This document shows, one piece after another, positions 7,106-13,302 of a DNA stretch of 17,864 bases. Position 1 is the stretch's first letter. Each line of letters begins with the position of its first letter. This DNA comes from an uncultured Collinsella sp. GTDB taxonomy: Bacteria; Actinomycetota; Coriobacteriia; Coriobacteriales; Coriobacteriaceae. The notes under the pieces are model-generated. The model was not told the origin of the DNA. It saw only the letters and a list, made by a program, of their open reading frames with translations, and did not search any database. The translations under genes and the position numbers were made by a program. The stretch spans positions 1 to 17,864 of the forward strand of contig CAMQHT010000047.1 in NCBI GenBank assembly GCA_947001705.1, in the 5' to 3' direction.

Positions 7106-7478
7106 AGAGCCAGCTCATCTCCTCGCCGTAGCGATCAGCATAGGCATTCCGTTTGAGCTCTTCGTCGTCCGATGGCTGAGCCTTGACCATATCGATTCCC
7201 GACTCACGGCAAGCGGCAGCGAACAGCTTCGACCCCTGATCCATGAGCTCGAGCTTACGTTTGGCGGCCTTTTCGCGCTCGCGCTGTTCCGCCCGGGCAC
7301 GACTGGGCAGCAGGATATCCTCGAGCGCACCGGGGCGATCGGCCAGCGACGCTGCAAGCTGCCAGAGCGCTCGCACCGCTTGGCTCGGCGTCATACCGGC
7401 CTTGGAGAGAGCAGCGTCCCCACTCCTTTTAAGATCGGCATCGAGACGTACGTTGATCTGAGCGGCTGTTGTGGTCAT
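7098..7478 (-). CDS. RelB/DinJ-like ribbon-helix-helix antitoxin
   Basis: A 126-aa protein. Residues 5-45 look like the RelB/DinJ ribbon-helix-helix: the strand AQINVRLDADLK is followed by AALSKAGMTPSQAVRALWQLAA, close to the DinJ pattern of a beta strand then two helices around G-[ML]-[TS]-x-S-x-A. The rest is a charged helical tail (REREKAAKRKLELMD) that would wrap the toxin. The ATG is preceded by AAGGAGGG with only about 4 nt spacing. It is the first gene of the pair. RelB/DinJ antitoxins more often partner RelE/YafQ toxins; pairing with a PIN toxin here is read from the overlap. It probably represses its own promoter through the inverted repeat at 7502-7523. Confidence 0.85.
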   Translation of the reverse strand: MTTTAAQINVRLDADLKRSGDAALSKAGMTPSQAVRALWQLAASLADRPGALEDILLPSRARAEQREREKAAKRKLELMDQGSKLFAAACRESGIDMVKAQPSDDEELKRNAYADRYGEEMSWLYE

Positions 7479-7501
7479 GAGCCCTCCTTAATACTTCAAA
7501 A

Positions 7502-7532
7502 CTATCATAAAACTCTATGGTAGATGCGTAAA
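7502..7532 (-). promoter_or_regulatory. Promoter and candidate operator of the toxin-antitoxin operon
   Basis: Read on the minus strand, TTTACG (7527-7532) and TATGAT (7504-7509) form a -35/-10 pair with a 17-bp spacer, 26 bp before the antitoxin start. An inverted repeat CTATCAT-N8-ATGGTAG (7502-7508 and 7517-7523, one mismatch) covers the -10, a good position for repression by the RHH antitoxin. Just upstream, AGCATGTAT, AGCATTTATA and AGCATTAGC lie in tandem from 7532 to about 7559. Confidence 0.5.
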
Positions 7533-7571
7533 GCATGTATAGCATTTATAAGCATTAGCCGTACTCTGTAC

Positions 7572-7607
7572 ACAAAAGGCCGCCGAGGCACACTGCACCT
7601 CGGCGGC
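7572..7607 (-). terminator. Intrinsic terminator of the M18 aminopeptidase gene
   Basis: GCCGCCGAGG (7579-7588) and CCTCGGCGGC (7598-7607) form a perfect 10-bp stem with a 9-nt loop. On the minus strand it is followed by CTTTTGTG. It lies about 85 bp beyond the aminopeptidase stop, behind hairpin repeat B, and also separates that gene from the toxin-antitoxin operon promoter. Confidence 0.7.
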
Positions 7608-7640
7608 TACGCATCACCAATCCAGTTCGGTTTCACCCTT

Positions 7641-7695
7641 TGCATTTGCCCGGATAAAACCTGCCAAAATTAACATCCCTTTTTGGCAGGTTTTA
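7641..7695. repeat. Hairpin repeat, copy B, containing the aminopeptidase stop codon
   Basis: The stem TAAAACCTGCCAAAA (7655-7669) pairs perfectly with TTTTGGCAGGTTTTA (7681-7695) over an 11-nt loop, the longest stem of the four copies. The aminopeptidase stop codon (TAA on the minus strand, 7693-7695) is the outermost part of the stem. Its A-tract before and T-tract after the GC core would allow termination in either direction. Confidence 0.85.
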
Positions 7696-9078
7696 GAGCT
7701 CCACACTTTCGGCGCCGTTGATGGTTAGGTTGCGCTCGTAGAAGGCGGTGAGGGCGCGGATGGCGTACATCACGTCGCGCACGCCGCCGGTCTCGTAGCT
7801 CGAGTGCATGGCAAGCTGCGGCAGGCCCACGTCCACGGCATGCATGCTCGCCTGCATGTTCGACAGGTTGCCCAGGGTAGAACCGCCGGCCATGTCGCTC
7901 TTGTTGGCAAAGGCCTGCGTGGGCACGTCGGCGTCATCGCAGATAGCCTGGAACACCGCGCGGCTAAAGGCATCGGTGCAATAGTGCTGGTTGGCTGCCT
8001 CCTTGATGACGATGCCGCCGTTGAGCACCACCTGGTTGCGGGCGTCGCACTTCTCGGCGTGGTTGGGGTGCACGGCATGCGCGTTGTCGCAGCTCACGAG
8101 CATCGAAGCGGCAAGCGCACGGTGGTACGACTCGTCGTCAAAGCCCAGCGAGCCGTTGATGCGGCGCAGCGCGTCGGCCAAGAACGTCGACATGGCGCCC
8201 TGCTTGGTCTCGGAGCCAACCTCCTCGTTATCAAAGCAGCAAAAGACCGAAACGTCGTGCGCGTTCTCGGCACCCAAAAATGCCTGCAGCGAGGTGTAGG
8301 CGCAGGCCAGGTCGTCGAGCTTGGGCGTCGAGATAAACTCGTCGGCCCAGCCCCAAATGCGCGCATCCTGACGATTGACCAGGAACAGATCGCGGCCCAA
8401 AATCTGCTCGGGCTCAACGTCCAGCTCGTCGGCGATCAGGGCGTCAAAGTCGCCCTGCTTAAGGTCACCAGCGCTGATGAGCGGGCACAGGTCAACGGCT
8501 CGGTTGGGAGCAAAGCCCTCGTTGACGCCACGGTTCATATGGATGGCAAGGCTCGGAATGATGGCAACTTCGCGCTCGGTAGCGAGCAAGCGGCTCTCGA
8601 TACGGTCGCCCTCGCGCACCAGCACGCGGCCCGCAAGTGCCAGCGGGCGATCGAACCAGGTGTAGTCGATCATGCCGCCGTAGGCCTCGGTGTTCAGGCG
8701 CAGCGTCTCGCCCGCGCCGTCGAGCTCGGGCACGGCCTTAACCTTAAACGTCGGCGAATCGCTGTGTGACGCCGTGAGTTGAAAATGATAGTCGCCGGCA
8801 ACGCCGTCCTCGCCCCACGTAGCGGCCAGGTCTTCGCCCACCTTAAAAGCGATGACGCTCGAGGTATTGCGCTGCGTGTAATAACGCCCGCCCGGCTCGA
8901 TATCCCACGCTGCATTCTCGGGCAGGTAGGTAAAGCCCGCCTCGTCGAGCTCGGCCATAATGGTCGCCGCCGTATGAAACATGCTGGGGCATGCCTCGAT
9001 AAAGTCGATAAGGTCGTTGGCAGCCTCGATATCGTCGGCCGTCACATGCGCGCGCTCGGGCGCTTCCTGATCCGTCAT
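7693..9078 (-). CDS. M18 family aminopeptidase (aspartyl aminopeptidase type)
   Basis: A 461-aa cytosolic zinc exopeptidase that removes N-terminal residues, in this family typically acidic or hydrophobic ones. Metal and catalytic positions of family M18 are all visible: H105 in TASHSDSPTF, D256 in KLDDLACAY, E285-E286 in FDNEEVGSETKQG, D331 in SCDNAHAVHPNH and H425 in AMHSSYET. The enzymes form large tetrahedral dodecamers. The frame opens 23 codons further upstream, but I chose ATG 9078 because AAAGGGGAG lies 5-6 nt before it and the upstream residues look non-coding. The gene is divergent from the Ntn hydrolase gene across 161 bp. Its stop codon is embedded in hairpin repeat B and an intrinsic terminator follows. 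Bacterial homologues are called apeB; the name is not asserted here. Confidence 0.93.
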   Translation of the reverse strand: MTDQEAPERAHVTADDIEAANDLIDFIEACPSMFHTAATIMAELDEAGFTYLPENAAWDIEPGGRYYTQRNTSSVIAFKVGEDLAATWGEDGVAGDYHFQLTASHSDSPTFKVKAVPELDGAGETLRLNTEAYGGMIDYTWFDRPLALAGRVLVREGDRIESRLLATEREVAIIPSLAIHMNRGVNEGFAPNRAVDLCPLISAGDLKQGDFDALIADELDVEPEQILGRDLFLVNRQDARIWGWADEFISTPKLDDLACAYTSLQAFLGAENAHDVSVFCCFDNEEVGSETKQGAMSTFLADALRRINGSLGFDDESYHRALAASMLVSCDNAHAVHPNHAEKCDARNQVVLNGGIVIKEAANQHYCTDAFSRAVFQAICDDADVPTQAFANKSDMAGGSTLGNLSNMQASMHAVDVGLPQLAMHSSYETGGVRDVMYAIRALTAFYERNLTINGAESVEL

Positions 9079-9239
9079 GCTCTCCCCTTTCGCTGGGCTG
9101 ATGATCCCCTCCAGCATACCCCGCCACGCCAGCGCCGCACTCTTCATTCCGTGCTAAATTCCGCGCCGCTCACCAAGTTGAGCCATCATGCCCGCGCTCC
9201 TTTTGCGACAATTGCACTAACAGGACGAGAGGAGTCGTC

Positions 9240-10325
9240 ATGAAGCCACGTAACATTGCCATCGCCTGCGGTGTCGCGGGAGCCGCCGTCGGCCTTGCCG
9301 CTGCCACCGGTATCGTTTATCACAAGCAAATCAAGTCCGCCGCGTCGCTCAAACGCTTGACCGGCTACGCGGATGGCTATGACCTGTACGCAATCGACAT
9401 TGCCTACGACTACGATCTTGATCGCATCATCGCCGCTGGCGTGCGCGACGACCAGGCCTACATCGATGCCGTGGTGGCACAGGTGCTGCCCGGTGTGCCG
9501 GCACATGTCCAGGCGCCCCAGTTTGCCTGCAGCGCTTTTGTCGCCGTAGATGCCGAAGGCCGCGTGCGCACCGGTCGCAATTACGACTTTAAGGACGACA
9601 CCTCGGCGCTGCTGGTGCGCAATCACCCGCGCGACGGCTATGCCTCCATCGGCTTTGCGGCCCTTAACAACCTGGGCGATAACACTCCGCTTGACTCCGT
9701 CGCCGGACGCGCCGCCGCACTCATGGGCCCGTTTGCCCAGCTCGACGGTGTTAACGAATGCGGCGTGTCCATTGCCGTACTCACTCTGGATTCCAAACCC
9801 TGTGACCAGGACACGCAACGCCCCGTCATCAACACTTCGCTCGCCATCCGTCTGGTGCTCGACCGCGCGGCCACCACGCAGGAGGCCGTCGACCTGCTTT
9901 CTGCCTACGACATGCACGCCATGGCCGGACGCGACTACCACTTCTTTATCAACGACGCCGCCGGTGACGCGCGCGTAGTAGAGTGGGATCCGCGCGATCC
10001 GGACCGCGCTTTCAAAGCGACTCCTGTACGCCAGGTTACGAACTTCTACGCCTGCTATGGCGACGAAGTGCTGCCCAACCAAAAGAATGGCGAGCTGGGC
10101 CATGGCAAGGAACGCGCCATCGCCATCGCCGATGTCCTCGACGCCCATGTCGGTGCCCAAGACGAAACGATTGCCTGGGAAGCCCTGCGAGCCGCAGCGC
10201 AAGAGCCCAATCCGGAAGACATCACCAGCAATACGCAATGGTCGGTCGTCTTCGACAATACCGAGCCCGCTGCCGCCATCACGCTGCGCCGCCATTGGGG
10301 CGACGTCGACGCCTTCGCGCTGTAA
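9240..10325 (+). CDS. Membrane-anchored Ntn hydrolase, choloylglycine hydrolase / C45-like (linear amide C-N hydrolase)
   Basis: A 361-aa protein. Residues 6-26 form an Ala/Gly-rich hydrophobic segment after a Lys/Arg start, so it is a signal anchor or uncleaved signal peptide. The nucleophile is probably C97 in QFACSAF, followed by AVDAEGRVRTGRNYDF, where R113 and D116 match the Arg/Asp of the choloylglycine hydrolase pocket. N172 in GVNECGVSIAV matches the oxyanion Asn, and YHFFINDAAGDARVVEW (233-249) is the family's conserved sheet. These enzymes cut linear amide C-N bonds such as bile-salt, penicillin V or N-acyl amides. Ntn activity needs a free N-terminal Cys, so autocleavage between A96 and C97 is expected (inference). 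A bile-salt role cannot be read from sequence. Start: ATG with AGGAG 6 nt upstream. Confidence 0.85.
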   Translation: MKPRNIAIACGVAGAAVGLAAATGIVYHKQIKSAASLKRLTGYADGYDLYAIDIAYDYDLDRIIAAGVRDDQAYIDAVVAQVLPGVPAHVQAPQFACSAFVAVDAEGRVRTGRNYDFKDDTSALLVRNHPRDGYASIGFAALNNLGDNTPLDSVAGRAAALMGPFAQLDGVNECGVSIAVLTLDSKPCDQDTQRPVINTSLAIRLVLDRAATTQEAVDLLSAYDMHAMAGRDYHFFINDAAGDARVVEWDPRDPDRAFKATPVRQVTNFYACYGDEVLPNQKNGELGHGKERAIAIADVLDAHVGAQDETIAWEALRAAAQEPNPEDITSNTQWSVVFDNTEPAAAITLRRHWGDVDAFAL

Positions 10326-10393
10326 GGAGCCAGGCCCGTCGACCTTACGCTCGCCTGACGTTGCTTACATTTCTATACGCTTGAGCTAACACG

Positions 10394-10428
10394 TTTTACC
10401 CCTGTATCAACAGTGTGCGGGGGTAAAC
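10394..10428. other. Hairpin in the leader region of the phosphofructokinase gene
   Basis: TTTACCCC (10395-10402) pairs with GGGGTAAA (10420-10427); an alternative inner stem CTGT/ACAG lies at 10402-10413. It lies between the Ntn hydrolase stop and the phosphofructokinase start, 38 bp before the ATG, without a T-tract after it. TATAAC at 10441-10446 may be the -10 of the next gene, in which case the hairpin is upstream DNA and could be an operator. The role is uncertain. Confidence 0.35.
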
Positions 10429-10465
10429 TTATGCGCATGTTATAACTTGCCCGGAAGGATTCATC

Positions 10466-11545
10466 ATGCTCAGGATCGGTCTTCTTACCAGTGGCGGCGA
10501 CTGCCAAGCGCTCAACGCCACCATGCGCGGCATCGTCAAAACACTCATGACCAATAGCGAAGAGCCTATCGAGATCTACGGTTTTGAGGACGGTTACCAG
10601 GGCCTTATCTACAGCAGGTTCCGCGTCATGACGCCCGCCGATTTTAGCGGTATCCTCACCCGCGGCGGCACCATCCTGGGCACGAGCCGTACGCCGTTCA
10701 AGCGCCTGGATACTCCCGAGGCCGACGGCGTCGAGAAGGTGCCCGCGATGGTCCACACCTATCACAAGTTGCAGCTCGACTGCCTGTTTATGCTGGGCGG
10801 CAACGGATCCACCAAGACCGCCAACCGCCTGCGCGAAGAGGGCCTCAACGTTATCGCCCTGCCCAAGACCATCGATAACGACACCTGGGGCACCGAGTTG
10901 ACGTTTGGCTTTACGAGCGCCATCGACGTCGCCACCAAGTGCATCGACGACATCCACACCACCGCTTCGAGCCACGGCCGCGTGTTTGTCATCGAGATCA
11001 TGGGCCACAAGGTCGGCTGGATTCCGCTGCACGCCGGCGTCGCGGGCGGCGCGGATGTCATCTTGATTCCCGAGATTCCCTACGACATGGATAACGTCAT
11101 CAAGACCATCGAGCATCGCATGGAGACCGGCAGCCGCTTTACCATCGTGGCCGTCGCCGAGGGCGCCATCTCCAAGGAGGACGCGGCGCTGTCCAAGAAG
11201 GAGTACAAGAAGAAGCTCGCCGAGCGCACGAGCCCGTCGATCGTCTACGACATCGCCAAGGAGATCGAGGCCAAGACCGGTCGCGAGACCCGCGTCGCCA
11301 TCCCCGGCCACACGCAGCGCGGCGGTCAGCCCGACGCCCAGGACCGCATCTTTGCGACCCAGTGCGGTGTCGAGGCAGCGCTCGGCTGCCTGCGCGGCGA
11401 GTTTGGCTACATGATTGCCCTGCGCGACGGCAAGATGTGCCATATGCCGCTCGAGGATGTCGCCGGCAAGCTCAAGTACGTCGATCCCCAGAGCGATCTG
11501 GTGCGCGAGGCCAAAGCGTTGGGCATCAGCTTCGGCGACGAATAG
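10466..11545 (+). CDS. pfkA: 6-phosphofructokinase, probably ATP-dependent
   Basis: A 359-aa cytosolic glycolytic kinase converting fructose 6-phosphate to fructose 1,6-bisphosphate. Motifs in order: SGGDCQALNA (9-18), where the usual GGDxPGxN has lost Pro-Gly; GGNGS (111-115), where G114 marks ATP rather than PPi use but N113 replaces the usual Mg-binding Asp; PKTIDND (133-139), with catalytic D137 and K134 where classic bacterial PFKs have Gly; EIMGHKVGW (177-185), where H181 replaces the usual Arg; and GHTQRGGQP near 290. The G/K combination is that of actinobacterial ATP-PFKs. Start: ATG with GGAAGGA 6-7 nt upstream. The last codons GAC GAA and the TAG stop form part of the 185-bp inverted repeat that follows. 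The unusual residues leave some doubt about donor and kinetics. Confidence 0.9.
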   Translation: MLRIGLLTSGGDCQALNATMRGIVKTLMTNSEEPIEIYGFEDGYQGLIYSRFRVMTPADFSGILTRGGTILGTSRTPFKRLDTPEADGVEKVPAMVHTYHKLQLDCLFMLGGNGSTKTANRLREEGLNVIALPKTIDNDTWGTELTFGFTSAIDVATKCIDDIHTTASSHGRVFVIEIMGHKVGWIPLHAGVAGGADVILIPEIPYDMDNVIKTIEHRMETGSRFTIVAVAEGAISKEDAALSKKEYKKKLAERTSPSIVYDIAKEIEAKTGRETRVAIPGHTQRGGQPDAQDRIFATQCGVEAALGCLRGEFGYMIALRDGKMCHMPLEDVAGKLKYVDPQSDLVREAKALGISFGDE

Positions 11546-11721
11546 CCTCGGCTGGAACTGCTCTCATCGGAGGCCCCAGGGCTTTCCTCCCAAATCGTCC
11601 TCGGACATGTCAGGACCCCGCTGCGCGCTTCGCGCGGCGGGGTCCTTCCGTCCTGCGGAAAGATTTGGGAGGAAAGCCCTGGGGCCTCCTGCGGTAACTA
11701 GGGAGGCCGAGGCTATTCGTC
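11537..11721. repeat. 185-bp concentric palindrome overlapping the pfkA stop codon
   Basis: Three perfect inverted-repeat pairs and a central stem share one axis at base 11629: 16 bp (11537-11552 with 11706-11721), 28 bp (11569-11596 with 11662-11689), 10 bp (11612-11621 with 11637-11646) and 5 bp (11623-11627 with 11631-11635, CTT loop). The unpaired segments between them are equal in length on both sides (16/16 and 15/15). The left outer arm contains the last two pfkA codons and its stop. The inner AGGACCCCGC stem resembles a terminator but no T-tract follows, although the transcript as a whole would form a very long rod. No ORF of interest lies inside. It could be a repeated extragenic palindrome, a small-RNA gene or a MITE-like element. 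Confidence 0.9.
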
Positions 11722-11937
11722 TTCTTGCTGCAAGTGCGTGGGCTGAGATTTTGGGATGTTGCAGGCTCTTAGCTGAGAGTAGCACTGACATTTGTCCTGA
11801 AATGGCTGGTCGTTAGGGGTTGCTACCGGTAGTTGCGGTAGGGTTGGGGCAGATTCTAACTAGAAATGGTGGTCGCTACCGGTTGTTCTCGGCATACTCG
11901 GCTCATTCGATTCGACCATCAAACGAAAGGAACCACC
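11722..11937 (+). promoter_or_regulatory. Leader region of the XRE regulator gene with repeated CTACCGGT sites
   Basis: This gene-free stretch follows the 185-bp palindrome. GCTACCGGTAGTT (11822-11834) and GCTACCGGTTGTT (11875-11887) are direct copies 53 bp apart with one difference; the first contains the perfect 10-bp palindrome CTACCGGTAG. CATACT at 11893-11898 is a possible -10 just after the second copy, but no clear -35 is seen. The sites may bind the regulator encoded next (autoregulation), which is inference. Nothing else was recognised between 11722 and 11820. Confidence 0.35.
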
Positions 11938-12858
11938 ATGGATCTTGCGATGGCACAGCGCCTCGTCGATCGCCGCAAGGCTGCCGGGCTTTCTCAGGAG
12001 GCGCTTGCCGCCCAGCTGGGTGTGAGTCGTCAGGCTGTCAGTAAATGGGAGCGCAGCGAATCCTCGCCCGATACCGATAACCTTATTGCGCTCGCCGCGC
12101 TGTATGGCGTGTCGCTGGATGAGCTGCTGTATGGGGAGGCGGCCAACGATGCCGACGACCTGGAGGACGGTAGCGCCGACACCGAGACGGCGGATGTGGC
12201 TGACGAGGCTGAGGATTCTGCCGAGCACGCCGATTGCGGCGACAAACCACTTGTCGACATTTCCCTCGCGCGCGGTATCCACGTCATTGATCCCAATAAG
12301 GGCGAGGAAGTCCATGTTGGTTGGAGCGGCATCCATGTGACCAACGAGCGCAAGGGCGAAGAGGTGCATGTGGGGCCGGGCGGCGTGCATATCGATACGC
12401 TTGAGGACGATGGACATAGCGTGCGCACCAATGACGACGGCACCGTCACCATCGACGGCGAGACGTTTTCCAGCTGGAAGGAAGCACACGACAAGCTCGA
12501 CCATCATGGCAAGCATTTCCACACCAAGGCCGGACGTGCATGGAACAAATTCCCCTTCCCCGCACTTGTCACTCTCGCCTATCTGGTGCTCGGCATTGTC
12601 TACGGCACATGGGGCATGGGGCTTTTCCTCGTCTTTTTGATTCCCGTTTACTACGCGATTGGTGACTTTATCGATCGGCGCCACCTGTCTAAGCTGATCG
12701 AGGTCATCTACCCGGCAGCCGCCATCGCTTGGTTCCTCTACATGTGGCTCTGTTTGGGACAGCCCCATCCTGCATGGATCATCCTCATCACGATTCCCAT
12801 CATAAAGGCGCTCATGCGCTGGTGCCGCAAACAATGGAAGCACCGCAAACAGGCTTAA
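11938..12858 (+). CDS. Membrane-anchored XRE/HTH_3-family regulator with 18-aa repeats
   Basis: A 306-aa protein. Residues 6-62 are a Cro/C1-type helix-turn-helix (SQEALAAQLGVSRQAVSKWE at 19-38, then SPDTDNLIALAALYGVSLDELL), so it binds DNA. Residues 67-103 are an acidic linker. Residues 113-148 are two tandem 18-aa repeats, GIHVIDPNKGEEVHVGWS and GIHVTNERKGEEVHVGPG, with a partial third beginning GVHIDT. After a His-rich stretch, the C-terminal third is hydrophobic, with three or four membrane segments (about 207-224, 226-243, 257-273, 278-294) and a basic tail. HTH plus membrane domain suggests a membrane-held regulator sensing an envelope or ligand signal; targets are unknown. I chose ATG 11938 for its AAAGGAA site and because the HTH begins there; the longer open frame upstream lacks support. 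The 67-bp repeat copy 2 follows. Confidence 0.85.
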   Translation: MDLAMAQRLVDRRKAAGLSQEALAAQLGVSRQAVSKWERSESSPDTDNLIALAALYGVSLDELLYGEAANDADDLEDGSADTETADVADEAEDSAEHADCGDKPLVDISLARGIHVIDPNKGEEVHVGWSGIHVTNERKGEEVHVGPGGVHIDTLEDDGHSVRTNDDGTVTIDGETFSSWKEAHDKLDHHGKHFHTKAGRAWNKFPFPALVTLAYLVLGIVYGTWGMGLFLVFLIPVYYAIGDFIDRRHLSKLIEVIYPAAAIAWFLYMWLCLGQPHPAWIILITIPIIKALMRWCRKQWKHRKQA

Positions 12859-12902
12859 CACGCTCCGACCCACCAGCACCCAACCGCCCCCGCCCTTCTC
12901 CT

Positions 12903-12971
12903 AAGTTGCGGTGAGATAGGAACTGTTTTGAGGCTCCAAAGCGCCAAACAGTCCGTATATCACCGCAACTT
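12903..12971. repeat. 67-bp inverted-repeat element, copy 2 (12-bp perfect outer arms)
   Basis: AAGTTGCGGTGA (12903-12914) pairs with TCACCGCAACTT (12960-12971); further in, ACTGTTT (12922-12928) pairs with AAACAGT (12946-12952), all around the axis at 12937, with three mismatches. The core (12904-12970) has exactly the same 67-bp length as copy 1 at 4305-4371 and shares its outer sequence. It also lies about 45 bp after a plus-strand stop codon. There is no T-tract on its right side. Confidence 0.85.
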
Positions 12972-13024
12972 ACAAACAACTGGGTCAGTTCCGGCACGGA
13001 GATTAGCATTGAGCTGACCGCGCG

Positions 13025-13182
13025 CCAAGAAAAGGGCCTATTTACTACGTTTAACTCGAGAGGGCCGACCATACCCGCCTTTTCCGAAAACTGGCAAGCC
13101 CTCTACCTGCGGTTTTAATTTCATAATCTTTGTCACGGTCGAGGGTGTGGTAGCAAACGTAGTAGATAGGCCCATTTTGTGG
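13025..13182. mobile_element. MITE-like element with imperfect 28-bp terminal inverted repeats
   Basis: GGGCCTATTTACTACGTTT (13034-13052) and, inverted, 13155-13173 match at 18 of 19 bases. Extended outward, 13025-13052 and 13155-13182 match at 24 of 28. The 102-bp interior carries no transposase and also a smaller inverted pair AGAGGGC/GCCCTCT (13059-13065, 13098-13104). I could not identify a clear target-site duplication. A minus-strand frame of 65 codons crosses it but has no recognisable features. A non-autonomous mobile element or other dispersed repeat is the best description. Confidence 0.5.
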
Positions 13183-13302
13183 CATACGACCCATACAAGC
13201 CCAATCTCGAAGGCCAAAGAGAGCCTCTCATCCACGCCTGCGAGCGAAAACCAAATAGAATGAAAGGCAAATGGAAAAGCCCGTTTAACGAGCGGAGGAC
13301 AT
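13183..13302 (+). promoter_or_regulatory. Upstream region of the small protein gene at 13303
   Basis: TAGAAT (13256-13261) is a possible -10, 41 bp before the start codon, without a clear -35. An 11-bp palindrome GAGAGCCTCTC lies at 13219-13229. GGAGG with 5-nt spacing serves the ATG at 13303. Nothing else was recognised in this part of the 444-bp gap that starts at 12859. Confidence 0.3.

Noticed and set aside
7579..7607. A riboswitch in the gap before the toxin-antitoxin operon
   Set aside because: It is a simple stem with a T-rich tail on the minus strand, better explained as the aminopeptidase terminator.
9240..10325. A canonical bile salt hydrolase
   Set aside because: The nucleophile is at residue 97 behind a membrane anchor, whereas bile salt hydrolases start with it; the substrate is left open.
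10466..11545. PPi-dependent phosphofructokinase
   Set aside because: PKTIDND looks like the PPi enzymes, but the second nucleotide-site residue is Gly (GGNGS), which is the ATP type in the G/K group.
11564..11791. A 75-codon minus-strand frame inside the 185-bp palindrome
   Set aside because: The reading comes from the palindrome arms, and there is no start signal or family.
13038..13235. A 65-codon minus-strand frame across the MITE-like element
   Set aside because: It lies within and beside the inverted repeats, no good ribosome site was seen, and no domain is recognisable. It could still be a small repeat-encoded peptide, so it is only noted.
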